DNA of 11,123 nt from Bacillota bacterium (GCA_021799325.1 JAJZAS010000027.1:1-11123), one strand, 5' to 3'. Positions 1 through 7,052 are shown, counted from the first letter of the stretch. The notes: generated by a model not told the origin, from the letters alone. Made by a program: numbers and translations.

Positions 1-69
1 GATAAAATGAAAGCGATAATAAAAAAGCAAAACCAAAATTTGAATATCGAGGTGGAACAAAGTGAGTGA
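1..69 (+). CDS. Possible 3' end of an unidentified upstream gene (partial)
   Basis: Frame 1 is open from the window edge to a TGA at 67-69 and encodes about 22 residues rich in Lys, Asn and Gln, ending in VEQSE. The other two forward frames stop within the first ten bases or so. If real, this gene would overlap the GTG start of the permease at 62 by 8 bp, as in a translationally coupled operon. A PTS component or a regulator would make sense here, but nothing in the 22 residues identifies a family. An open frame this short can occur by chance. Confidence 0.3.
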   Translation, partial: DKMKAIIKKQNQNLNIEVEQSE

Positions 70-1198
70 GCAAGTGGCACAGCAAATGGATCATCAAGTG
101 GTTCAGCAAGTGGAGCAATCCGAATCAAAACAAACCGTCAAACAAAAAGTGTTTGGCTTTATTTCTGGAAGTTTGGGGCCATTGATTCCGGTATTTGCCG
201 GATCAGCGACGATTAAAGCGCTACTCGCCATTTTACAGATGTTGCATTGGATATCCCCACAAAGTGGCACTTATTTGATCTTGGCAGCAGCCGGGAATGC
301 AGTCTTTTATTTTATGCCAATCCTGCTTGGTATTACGGGCTCCATGGCAATAGGTGCGAGTCCATTTGTGGGTGGAGTCATCGGCGCTGCCTTGATGGAA
401 CCTAATTTTACAGGGTTACTCCAACATGGGTCGATGTCCTCGTTTCTCGGGATTCCAGTAGTGCTGGAAAACTATTCATCTACGATTTTCCCGATCTTCA
501 TTGCAGTTCCCTTGTATGCGGTATTTGAGAAATTCCTGAAAAAAGTGATTTATAAAGATGTACAACTTTTCTTGGTGCCAATGCTTTCGCTGATGGTGAT
601 CGTTCCTTTGACCGCACTCGTGGTTGGGCCGTTTGGCACTTATGCAGGCGACCTGGTAAGTACGATCGTACAGTTTCTCTTCTCTAAAAGTGGATTACTG
701 GCTGGTGGTGTTCTCGGCGCAGCTTGGTCTTTCCTCACCATCATTGGACTTCATATGGCGCTCGTGCCCATCGCGTTATTTGACATCAGTCATGGTGGAG
801 ACCCGATCATCGCCACCGCATCTGCAGGGGTCTTTGCTCAAATAGGTCTGGCGCTTGGTATGCTGATCCGGTCCAAAGATAAGACAGTGAAGTCACTCGC
901 AGGTGCCAGCCTTATTCCAGGCATTTTATCCGGTGAAACAAGACCTATACTTTACGGATTGTTCTTGCCCTATCGGAGAACCTTTTGGATCGTCGCGGTG
1001 GCCGGTGCTGTCGGTGGTGCCATAGCTGGAGCGGCAGGGGTGAAAATGACGGCGTTAGCATTCCCCAGCTTCCTGGCGATCCCTCTATTCGCGCCGATGT
1101 TGCCTTATATCATTGGGATGATGGTCGCGTTCCTGGGAGGAATTGTGCTCACCCTTTTGTTCGGCTATGAAAAAAAAGCGGTAAAACCAACCGCATAG
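62..1198 (+). CDS. Orphan PTS EIIC-type sugar permease (glucose/beta-glucoside superfamily), probable glucuronide transporter
   Basis: Integral membrane permease of 378 residues, about ten hydrophobic segments. It matches the EIIC domain of beta-glucoside-type PTS permeases: GSLGPLIPVFAG near residues 36-47, GLHMALVPI at 229-237 (family GLHWALVPI, His231), and a KSLAGASLIPG...RPILYG region near 277-299. The usual EIIB domain with its phosphorylated Cys is absent, and no EIIA is present. The N-terminus instead has two 8-residue Gln/Val repeats (residues 4-19). The family motif G-I-T-E-P reads G-E-T-R-P at 291-295, so the sugar-binding Glu position is Arg. The GTG start at 62 is supported by GAGGTGG at 49-55. 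uidA follows 20 bp later, so glucuronides are the likely substrate. Transport without phosphorylation is inferred. Family assignment is firm; substrate is inference. Confidence 0.85.
   Translation: MSEQVAQQMDHQVVQQVEQSESKQTVKQKVFGFISGSLGPLIPVFAGSATIKALLAILQMLHWISPQSGTYLILAAAGNAVFYFMPILLGITGSMAIGASPFVGGVIGAALMEPNFTGLLQHGSMSSFLGIPVVLENYSSTIFPIFIAVPLYAVFEKFLKKVIYKDVQLFLVPMLSLMVIVPLTALVVGPFGTYAGDLVSTIVQFLFSKSGLLAGGVLGAAWSFLTIIGLHMALVPIALFDISHGGDPIIATASAGVFAQIGLALGMLIRSKDKTVKSLAGASLIPGILSGETRPILYGLFLPYRRTFWIVAVAGAVGGAIAGAAGVKMTALAFPSFLAIPLFAPMLPYIIGMMVAFLGGIVLTLLFGYEKKAVKPTA
71..118 (+). repeat. Tandem 24-bp repeat encoding two 8-residue units
   Basis: Two adjacent 24-base units (71-94 and 95-118) agree at 19 of 24 positions and encode QVAQQMDH and QVVQQVEQ at the N-terminus of the permease. 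The unit replaces the position where a fused EIIB domain or its linker would lie in many family members. It looks like a short in-frame duplication. Confidence 0.7.
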
Positions 1199-1218
1199 GA
1201 TAATAAGGAGGAAAATTC

Positions 1219-3003
1219 ATGTTATTTCCTATCATGACTTCGACTCGTACGCTGATTTCGCTGAACGGGTTATGGAACTTTCAGATGGATAAAGGCATTG
1301 GTTTTGATGAAAAATGGTTTGAGACAGGCTTGAAAAATCCCATCCTTATGCCTGTCCCTGCATCATACAATGATATATATGAAGGGGCAGAATTCAGGGA
1401 TCACGTGGGATGGGTCTGGTATGAACGGGAACTAGTGATTCCCTCCTCCTTCTTAGGCCAACGCATGCTACTCCGGTTTGGTTCGGTGACGCACGAAGCA
1501 AAAATATATGTGAACGGCGAGCTTTTGAAAGAGCATGTGGGGGGCTTTACCCCCATTGAGGTGGAACTTGAGGGCCATGTTCATGAGGGCAGCAATCGGG
1601 TGACTGTGGCAGTGAATAATGTGCTGGATTATACCACGTTGCCGGTGGCATCTTATCGGGAAGAACAAATGGATGGGCTTGGAAATATCAAAATCAACAC
1701 GCCTAATTTTGACTTCTTTAACTATGCAGGAATTCAAAGGCCTGTGTATTTATGGATCATGCCAATCACCTATGTGCAAGACATCACCATCACCCCATCT
1801 GTGGTAGGGGCAAACGGTCGTATTCTTTATGTGGTAGAAACAAAAGGCGTCGCTGACGTGAAAATATCGGTTTGCGATGAGGATGGTATAGAGGTAGCGA
1901 AAGGAGCCAGTGCCACCGGTGAGGTGGTCATTGAAAACGTACATTTATGGCAACCGCTAAAGAGCTACCTTTACCATTTCGTCGTCGAGTTATACCAAAG
2001 CGGTCAATTAGTAGATCGATATGAGGAACCATTTGGAGTACGCAGTGTGGAAGTGGCAAATGGTCAATTTTTGATCAATGGCAAGCCATTTTACTTCAAG
2101 GGCTTTGGAAAACACGAAGATTTTCCTTTGCATGGTCGCGGCTTTGATGAAGTCGTCAATGTCAAAGACATCTCTCTAATGAAGTGGATGGGAGCGAATT
2201 CGTTTCGAACGTCTCACTATCCCTATTCTGAAGAAATGATGCGTCTGGCCGATCGTGAAGGATTAGTAGTCATTGATGAAGTGGCTGCGGTAGGACTACA
2301 CTTAAATTTCGGTAGTCTCGTTTTTGGAGATGGGAAGAAGCATGACACATGGGGAGAACTGCAAACCATGCACGCGCATGAGCAGGCGATTCAGGAATTG
2401 ATCCAACGCGACAAGAACCATGCCTGTGTCGTAATGTGGTCGATTGCCAATGAACCAGCTTCAGAGGAAGAGGGGGCTTATGAATATTTTGCTCCTTTAG
2501 TAGAACTGACGAAAGAACTGGATACTCAAAAACGGCCGGTCACTATCGTTACGCATATGTTCGCTACGGCTGATCGTTGCAAGGTCGCAGATCTCATCGA
2601 TGTGCTGGCCTTTAATATGTACTATGGATGGTATGAATTCGGCGGCCAACTCGAACTTGCTAAAGTGCGTTTTCGAGCAGTGCTTGACGCCTGGACGAAG
2701 CGACTACCCAACAAACCGATGATGCTCACAGAATTTGGGGCGGATACGGTTGCGGGCCTTCATGACGTCACCGATACTATGTTTACGGAAGAGTACCAGG
2801 TCGCATATCTGAAAGCCAGTCATGAAGTGATTGACGAGACCCTGAATTTCGTCGGGGAGCAGGTATGGAATTTTGCGGACTTTTATACGAGTCAAGGCGT
2901 GATGCGCGTTCAGGGAAACAAAAAAGGGATCTTTACAAGGGATCGAAAGCCCAAGCTTTCCGCACATTATTTAAGGCAAAGATGGTCAAATACGCATCTT
3001 TAA
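1219..3003 (+). CDS. uidA: Beta-glucuronidase, glycoside hydrolase family 2
   Basis: Cytoplasmic enzyme that hydrolyses beta-D-glucuronides to glucuronate and the aglycone. The 594 residues align end to end with E. coli UidA (about 603). The GH2 sugar-binding domain is near 1-180 (VWYERE, FFNYAGIQRPV), the immunoglobulin-like domain near 180-275, and the TIM barrel from about 276. The acid/base Glu412 is in SIANEP, the nucleophile Glu505 in TEFGADT. NKK at 567-569 provides the Asn-x-Lys pair that reads the glucuronate carboxylate and separates glucuronidases from GH2 galactosidases. YYGWY at 468-472 and GEQVWNFADF near 546-555 are also conserved. The loop near 360-385 is a few residues shorter than in E. 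coli. There is no signal peptide. AGGAGGA at 1206-1212 supports the ATG. It is co-transcribed with the upstream permease, which probably supplies its substrate. Confidence 0.97.
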   Translation: MLFPIMTSTRTLISLNGLWNFQMDKGIGFDEKWFETGLKNPILMPVPASYNDIYEGAEFRDHVGWVWYERELVIPSSFLGQRMLLRFGSVTHEAKIYVNGELLKEHVGGFTPIEVELEGHVHEGSNRVTVAVNNVLDYTTLPVASYREEQMDGLGNIKINTPNFDFFNYAGIQRPVYLWIMPITYVQDITITPSVVGANGRILYVVETKGVADVKISVCDEDGIEVAKGASATGEVVIENVHLWQPLKSYLYHFVVELYQSGQLVDRYEEPFGVRSVEVANGQFLINGKPFYFKGFGKHEDFPLHGRGFDEVVNVKDISLMKWMGANSFRTSHYPYSEEMMRLADREGLVVIDEVAAVGLHLNFGSLVFGDGKKHDTWGELQTMHAHEQAIQELIQRDKNHACVVMWSIANEPASEEEGAYEYFAPLVELTKELDTQKRPVTIVTHMFATADRCKVADLIDVLAFNMYYGWYEFGGQLELAKVRFRAVLDAWTKRLPNKPMMLTEFGADTVAGLHDVTDTMFTEEYQVAYLKASHEVIDETLNFVGEQVWNFADFYTSQGVMRVQGNKKGIFTRDRKPKLSAHYLRQRWSNTHL

Positions 3004-3066
3004 TGCAGAAATAAAATACGGTGAAATGTAATGATCAGTCAATAGGAGTTTATCATTATCATGGGG

Positions 3067-3111
3067 AAAAAAGCGAGAAGAGGCAGTGAAATGCCTACTT
3101 CTCGCTTTTTT
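3067..3111. terminator. Bidirectional rho-independent terminator between uidA and the APC permease
   Basis: The left arm at 3067-3085 (A6, GCGAGAAG, AGGCA) pairs with 3092-3111 (TGCCT, A bulge, CTTCTCGC, T6). One base is bulged and the loop has six bases. T-runs follow the stem on both strands, so it can stop the uidA operon on the plus strand and the permease gene on the minus strand. Confidence 0.9.
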
Positions 3112-3113
3112 GG

Positions 3114-4721
3114 TTAGGCATTGAAACCTGATTCCCGCGTTTCTATGACTGCCTCAAGTGCCTCATCCACATCTTTTGTACGGTAACCGCTGGCAACTCC
3201 CCAATAGTAGAAGATCAAGCTAATCACGAGTACTGCCACAAGGTCCCAAGGATAGTGAATGTAGTTCTTTAGTTCTCCCAGCGTTGAAGAACCAACATAT
3301 GACATGACAAGCATCGCGATCAAATAAACAACCAGCCAAATTCCACTTTTATAGGACTGTGCATCGGGTCGTCGAATCGAATTAGGCGCTATTCCTGATA
3401 CAATTAAATACAACACAATCCCCACTAACAAAGCGATATACAACTTCCAATCTGTTGCCCAACCAGTCCAGTACACAATATAAGAACCAATGATAAAAGC
3501 AATAGGAGAGATGATTCCCAAGCCTTTTAATGTAAATGGGCGCTTGGCATCTGGTACTGTTTTCCTGAGCACCGCCGCGGATACAGGTCCAATGATGTAA
3601 GTGAAGACGGTTGCGGAGGAGACCAATCCGACTAAGCTTTGCCATGATGGGAAAGGTAACAAGAAGATCAATCCCAGCACAAAAGCGACCACCAATGAGA
3701 CGGCAGGAACTCCGGTTTTGGGATTTACTTTTGCTAGTGCTTTCGGAAAATGCCCGTTTATCGCCAAAGCGTACAGCACACGGGAAGTAGAGGCAATGTA
3801 AACGTTTCCAGTGCCTGCAGGGGATAGAATCGCATCTGCGTATAATAGGACTGCCAACCATCCAAGATTCAAACTGGTAGCTAGTTCAGCAAATGGTGCG
3901 CTGAAATTGATATTGCTCCATCCTTGTTTTAACGCTTCAGGGGAAATCCCTGCAACAAAGACCAATTCCAGCAAAACATATAGAATAATCCCTATCACAA
4001 TGGAAATCACTAGAGCAAGTGGAACATCGCGTTGGGGATTTTTGGCTTCCCCAGAAAGATCCAATGCTTGTCTAAATCCAAGATAGGAAAATATAATCCC
4101 TGATGTAGCAACAGCGACTAGAATACTTGAGGTACCATTAGGTGAAAATCCGCCAAAATGGGACAAGTTACTCCAATGCAATCCTGCAAAAAGAAACACA
4201 ATGATGGTCAGAATTGGCATAACAAATTTAAGAATGGTGACGGTTGTGTTAACTCTAGCAAAAATGCGAACTCCATAATAGTTGACCAGGAAAAAGACAA
4301 ACATAAGAATGGCAGCAACGAAAAGACCTACGCCTGTTAGGAGATGTGTTTGTAAATTATATAATCCATGAATCCAGTGAGAGGCATATTGCATCACGCC
4401 TTCTGCTTCAACAGCAGGCACTGATGCATAGGCGATCCATGCAGCCCATCCCATGATGAAGCTTGTCAAATGTCCATGGCTATAATGCGGATATCTAGCG
4501 ATAGAACCGGATTCAGGCAACATACCCCCGAGTTCGGAAAAGACGAGTCCGATAAAAAGAACAGCAATACCGCCAATTATCCAAGAAATAATGGAGGCAG
4601 GACCCGCCACGTTTGCTGAATACAAGGATCCAAATAGCCAACCAGAGCCAATAATTCCTCCTACTGAAGCCATCGTCAAATCCAATAATGATAAATCTCT
4701 TTTAAGTCCAGTATGCTTCAT
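3114..4721 (-). CDS. APC-superfamily amino acid permease, YveA-like (aspartate:proton symporter type)
   Basis: Integral membrane amino acid importer of 535 residues with about 12 to 14 hydrophobic segments. The N-terminus (LSLLDLTMASVGGIIGSGWL, residues 10-29) carries the glycine-rich first membrane segment typical of APC transporters. It is followed by AGPASIISWIIGG, SELGGMLPESGSIARYPHYS and a cytoplasmic stretch near LSGEAKNPQRDVP. These features and the length resemble B. subtilis YveA, described as an aspartate:proton symporter. The exact amino acid cannot be read from the sequence. On the minus strand GGAGGTG at 4733-4727 lies 5 bases before the ATG, which fixes the start. The gene is monocistronic and converges on uidA with a shared terminator. 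No T-box or amino acid riboswitch was seen upstream. Confidence 0.88.
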   Translation of the reverse strand: MKHTGLKRDLSLLDLTMASVGGIIGSGWLFGSLYSANVAGPASIISWIIGGIAVLFIGLVFSELGGMLPESGSIARYPHYSHGHLTSFIMGWAAWIAYASVPAVEAEGVMQYASHWIHGLYNLQTHLLTGVGLFVAAILMFVFFLVNYYGVRIFARVNTTVTILKFVMPILTIIVFLFAGLHWSNLSHFGGFSPNGTSSILVAVATSGIIFSYLGFRQALDLSGEAKNPQRDVPLALVISIVIGIILYVLLELVFVAGISPEALKQGWSNINFSAPFAELATSLNLGWLAVLLYADAILSPAGTGNVYIASTSRVLYALAINGHFPKALAKVNPKTGVPAVSLVVAFVLGLIFLLPFPSWQSLVGLVSSATVFTYIIGPVSAAVLRKTVPDAKRPFTLKGLGIISPIAFIIGSYIVYWTGWATDWKLYIALLVGIVLYLIVSGIAPNSIRRPDAQSYKSGIWLVVYLIAMLVMSYVGSSTLGELKNYIHYPWDLVAVLVISLIFYYWGVASGYRTKDVDEALEAVIETRESGFNA

Positions 4722-4827
4722 TTTTACACCTCCAATTAATCCATGAATCTAGTTTTATGCTCCAATAAACCTTATCTATGAAGAGATCGCATTCCCCCTC
4801 TCATATTTCAATAGTCTTATTAATAGG

Positions 4828-4881
4828 TTGACCCCCATCCTCATCTTGTTAAAAATGGTGCAAATTCGCTATGAGGGTCAA
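4828..4881. repeat. 11-bp inverted repeat, possible operator
   Basis: TTGACCCCCAT at 4828-4838 is repeated in inverse orientation at 4871-4881 (reverse complement TTGACCCTCAT), one mismatch, with 32 bases between. It lies about 105 to 160 bp upstream of the APC permease start. It could be a paired binding site for a dimeric regulator of that gene. There is no T-run, so it is not a terminator. Confidence 0.4.
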
Positions 4882-4909
4882 TTCATTCAATATAAACCTT
4901 TGTTTGAAA

Positions 4910-4923
4910 TGTAAGCACTTTCA
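4910..4923. promoter_or_regulatory. cre-like (CcpA) motif
   Basis: TGTAAGCACTTTCA fits the catabolite-responsive element consensus TGWNANCGNTNWCA except for the central CG, which reads CA. It is about 190 bp upstream of the APC permease start. No convincing promoter could be placed next to it, so function is uncertain. Confidence 0.3.
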
Positions 4924-4940
4924 AAATTTTTACGCAAGAA

Positions 4941-4956
4941 TATGCTTTAAAGCATA
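4941..4956. repeat. 16-bp perfect palindrome
   Basis: TATGCTTTAAAGCATA is a perfect palindrome with no spacer, as expected for an operator bound by a symmetric dimer. It lies in the non-coding stretch between the divergent APC permease and recombinase module. The bound protein is unknown. Confidence 0.4.
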
Positions 4957-5277
4957 AATACATTGAAGTCAAAGTGGGCAATTGGATATTCCAAAAAATT
5001 TCAAGTCAATTGCTATCATTGTAGCTGTTAGGTAGAATCAAATAGGCTGAATACAGGTGAGACAGGTGACCTCGATTTTATCTAAACTGAAAAATAATGA
5101 TGCTGGTATGGGTTCTCGACATTGGCAGTGGTTTTGGGGAATGTGACGGTATTGGAACGCGGAGACGCTCTTTTGGTTGATTGTGCTCAAATCCCAGATA
5201 AGTGGCACGCATTGTCTTGAAATAGCGAGTCAACGTGGAAAAGCAGCCCAGCATATTCTCTACCGGAAGGTGCTGAT

Positions 5278-5445
5278 ATGTTAGACGAGGACAATGCTCA
5301 AAAGCTTAAAATGGAAGAAATTGAGCTGTCTAGTGGGGTCATCGTTGAATATTACTGTTCAGTGGGAGGTCCTAGCATCGAAGATTGCATGAATCAGGTA
5401 GCTGAAATTGCAGCGAAAGCAATCATTCGTCAACAAATTTATTGA
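5278..5445 (+). CDS. Small acidic hypothetical protein (55 aa) just upstream of the recombinase
   Basis: ATG at 5278 is preceded by GGAAGGTG at 5265-5272, a well-spaced ribosome binding site, and the frame runs to TGA at 5443-5445. The product has an acidic N-terminus (MLDEDNAQKLKMEEIEL), a central VIVEYYCSVGGPSIEDC segment with two Cys, and a helical Ala/Ile-rich tail. It is co-directional with the recombinase and ends 38 bp before it. The same frame is open back to 5221, so the alternative is that this is the tail of a decayed longer gene. No family was recognised. Small genes next to large serine recombinases can encode recombination directionality factors (SprB beside SprA in SP-beta), which makes that role a hypothesis only. 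Confidence 0.45.
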   Translation: MLDEDNAQKLKMEEIELSSGVIVEYYCSVGGPSIEDCMNQVAEIAAKAIIRQQIY

Positions 5446-5449
5446 AATA

Positions 5450-5492
5450 AGCCCGCATACAATCATGGTATTGAGGTGATCGTATGCGGGCT
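5450..5492. repeat. Perfect 11-bp inverted repeat enclosing the recombinase ribosome binding site
   Basis: AGCCCGCATAC at 5450-5460 and GTATGCGGGCT at 5482-5492 are exact reverse complements separated by 21 bases. The loop contains the GAGGTGA ribosome binding site (5473-5479) and the right arm contains the ATG (5484-5486). In RNA the hairpin would bury the start codon. In DNA it could be an operator covering the promoter and start. No T-run follows, so it is not an intrinsic terminator. Confidence 0.75.
5456..5463 (+). promoter_or_regulatory. Candidate sigma-E type -10 element for the recombinase
   Basis: CATACAAT matches the sigma-E -10 consensus CATACANT of Bacillus (from memory). The -35 region 14 to 15 bases upstream (around 5434-5441) is only a weak fit. 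Transcription would start near 5470, giving a very short leader with the ribosome binding site at 5473. Mother-cell control would suit a recombinase that rebuilds a sporulation gene, since spoIVCA is sigma-E dependent. The element overlaps the left arm of the inverted repeat. Confidence 0.3.
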
Positions 5493-7052
5493 GCTATTTA
5501 TTTAAGAGTTAGCACCGATCATGAGGAACAACGGTTAAGTCCTGAGCATCAGTTGTCCACTTGCAAAGAATACCTAAAAGAAATCGGCTTATACACAGAT
5601 GATACCTTGGTCTATAACGATGCGGGGTTTAGTGGAACGGAAATAGAGAAACGGGCAGATGTCATTCGGCTAGTCTCGGATGCGAGAAGAGGAAAATTTG
5701 ATGCGGTGGTCTTCACGGCGATCTCGCGTTTCGCACGTGATCTATCGGATGCACTTACATTAAAAAAGCGTTTGGAAACGCTCTATGGGATTCGAATCAT
5801 CAGCATAGAAGAGGGATATGATTCAGCCATCGATGGGAGAAATTCAGAAATGATTTTCACAGTTCATGCCATGGTGGCCGCTCATAAATCCCAGGAAATG
5901 TCGAAAGCAATTCGCCGCGGCTTGCGCCAAAGTGCTGCAAGCGGTCGGCATATAGGCAATGTGGTGCCTTTTGGATACCAAAAAAATGCCGATAAAAAAT
6001 TGGTTCCCGATCCTCACTCGGCTTTCATTGTCCAAGACATTTTTAGGATGTATTTACGTGGAATGGGGTCAAAAAAAATAGCCTCTGAATTGAACCGACG
6101 AGGAATCTCTCCGATGAAAGCTAGGGTATGGCAATCTTCATCCATTAATGCGATATTACGTAACCCTGTTTATCGTGGGGATCTGGTGTCTAATCGTTGG
6201 CGGCTTGATACGGACGTAGCATTATCCCGACAGTACGATGAAAAAGTGAAGCGCCAAATGGAACGCGACCAAAAGGATTGGGTCGTTTTGTACCATGACC
6301 ACGAAGCCATTATTGATGAAGAGACATTTCAAATGGTTCAGATTTTATTGGGAGAAAAGGGAAAGAACCGGGGCGTTAGTCGAAGTCACAACCTGCTAGC
6401 AGGATTTATGAAATGTGGAAACTGCGGTGGCGCGGCGATTGTGAGAAGCGGTAAAAAAAACAAGCAAGGAATTCCTTATAAGTATGTGGAATGTGCTGCG
6501 GTGAATCGAATCTCAAAAGAGGTCTGTACCAATCATGTTTCCATCAAATACAACGATGTATTAAATTCTGTATTAATGCCTCTGCAAAAGCTTTCTTCAT
6601 CAACAGAGAAGCTGGATCAATGGGTCGAAGTCATTGTGGAATCACAAGTGGATAGGAATCTCGCTCTACAGATAGAGGTGCTGAATCGTCAATGGGAGCA
6701 GATCCAACTTCGCCAAGAAAAAGCCTTGAGAGCCTTTACAGAAGGGATATTCCCAATTGAAATGATTTTGGATCATCAAACGGAACTAAAACGAGAAGCG
6801 AACCGAATCGAGGGTGAGCTTGAAAGACTTACCGAGCGCTTAAAAGGGCAAAATGAGGTGGACCACAAGCGCGATGAACTTCGCGAACTGCTTCATGTAT
6901 TTCGGAGTTGGGATAAGTTCGATTTACTCACGATTCGTTCAGCACTTGCGGTGGTGATGGAGAAAATAGAGATCTATGGTGACAAACGGGTAAGCGTACA
7001 TTGGAAATGGGAGGCACCGCAGTTTAGCCAACAGGACTCATCTCTAATGTGA
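5484..7052 (+). CDS. Large serine recombinase (SpoIVCA/phage-integrase type) at the right end of a gerE-interrupting element
   Basis: Site-specific DNA recombinase of 522 residues that would integrate or excise the element. The N-terminal resolvase domain (1-150) begins AAIYLRVSTD with Arg8 and catalytic Ser10; SRFARD at 81-86 supplies the active-site arginines. The recombinase domain (about 158-300) begins VPFGYQKN and includes ILRNPVYRGDLVSN. A zinc ribbon follows: Cys311 and Cys314 in CGNCGG, then Cys337 and Cys348. A long charged segment at about 390-475 is probably the coiled coil that controls directionality. Size and layout match SpoIVCA (about 500 residues). GAGGTGA lies 4 bases before the ATG. 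All key residues are present, so the gene looks active. Its last few codons overlap the remaining 3' part of gerE in another frame, placing the attachment site at its 3' end. Confidence 0.95.
   Translation: MRAAIYLRVSTDHEEQRLSPEHQLSTCKEYLKEIGLYTDDTLVYNDAGFSGTEIEKRADVIRLVSDARRGKFDAVVFTAISRFARDLSDALTLKKRLETLYGIRIISIEEGYDSAIDGRNSEMIFTVHAMVAAHKSQEMSKAIRRGLRQSAASGRHIGNVVPFGYQKNADKKLVPDPHSAFIVQDIFRMYLRGMGSKKIASELNRRGISPMKARVWQSSSINAILRNPVYRGDLVSNRWRLDTDVALSRQYDEKVKRQMERDQKDWVVLYHDHEAIIDEETFQMVQILLGEKGKNRGVSRSHNLLAGFMKCGNCGGAAIVRSGKKNKQGIPYKYVECAAVNRISKEVCTNHVSIKYNDVLNSVLMPLQKLSSSTEKLDQWVEVIVESQVDRNLALQIEVLNRQWEQIQLRQEKALRAFTEGIFPIEMILDHQTELKREANRIEGELERLTERLKGQNEVDHKRDELRELLHVFRSWDKFDLLTIRSALAVVMEKIEIYGDKRVSVHWKWEAPQFSQQDSSLM
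7025..7042 (+). other. Putative attachment-site half (attR-like) at the recombinase/gerE junction
   Basis: In the gerE frame, a TAG at 7025-7027 is followed by Pro-Thr-Gly-Leu, which is not GerE-like. Clear GerE identity (Ile-Ser-Asn) begins at 7040. GerE normally has Asn-His before that Ile. The crossover therefore lies at or just left of 7040. Large serine recombinases exchange at a 2-bp core, which cannot be fixed without the other junction. Confidence 0.55.

Larger units (their letters stand above)
4734..5277. other. Intergenic region without a recognisable gene; palindromes and fragmentary frames
   Basis: This AT-rich stretch separates the APC permease from the recombinase module. Its left part holds an 11-bp inverted repeat (4828-4881), a cre-like motif (4910-4923) and a 16-bp perfect palindrome (4941-4956). 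Its right part, from about 5050, has two overlapping short open frames broken by TGA codons (5144-5146 in one, 5218-5220 in the other) and a 9-base direct repeat unit with ACAGGTGA at 5053-5060 and 5062-5069. The right part looks like decayed coding sequence, but no family was recognised. No 5' part of gerE was found here on either strand. Confidence 0.5.
1..7039. mobile_element. Probable gerE-interrupting integrated element, right part (left end outside the window)
   Basis: The right end is set by the switch from recombinase-specific sequence to gerE sequence between 7025 and 7040. The 5' part of gerE should lie at the left end on the same strand. Nothing like it is seen from 1 to 5483, so if the junction is intact the element is more than 7 kb and includes the glucuronide operon and APC permease as cargo. 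No phage structural genes are visible here. The alternatives are a rearranged or decayed left end, or loss of the 5' fragment. Confidence 0.5.

Noticed and set aside
1538..1555. G-rich/C-rich hairpin TGGGGGG-CTTTA-CCCCCA
   Set aside because: It is inside the uidA reading frame, has no T-run and follows from the codons used; no regulatory role is supported.
3029..3058. 7-bp inverted repeat TAATGAT/ATCATTA after uidA
   Set aside because: AT-only short arms with a 16-base loop next to a much stronger terminator; likely chance.
3382..3861. 159-codon open frame on the minus strand inside the APC permease gene
   Set aside because: It is an out-of-frame shadow of a well-supported permease with no domain character of its own.
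4734..4900. T-box or amino acid riboswitch upstream of the APC permease
   Set aside because: No T-box core or antiterminator/terminator pair is seen on the minus strand leader.
5091..5180. VLDIGSGFG-like string resembling a methyltransferase motif in a third frame
   Set aside because: The frame is short, has no other methyltransferase motifs and ends at a TGA soon after.
4734..5483. Search for the gerE 5' fragment near the recombinase (a small element)
   Set aside because: No frame on either strand resembles the GerE N-terminus (LTKREREVFELL-like or EIASELFISEKTV-like), so the left junction is not here.
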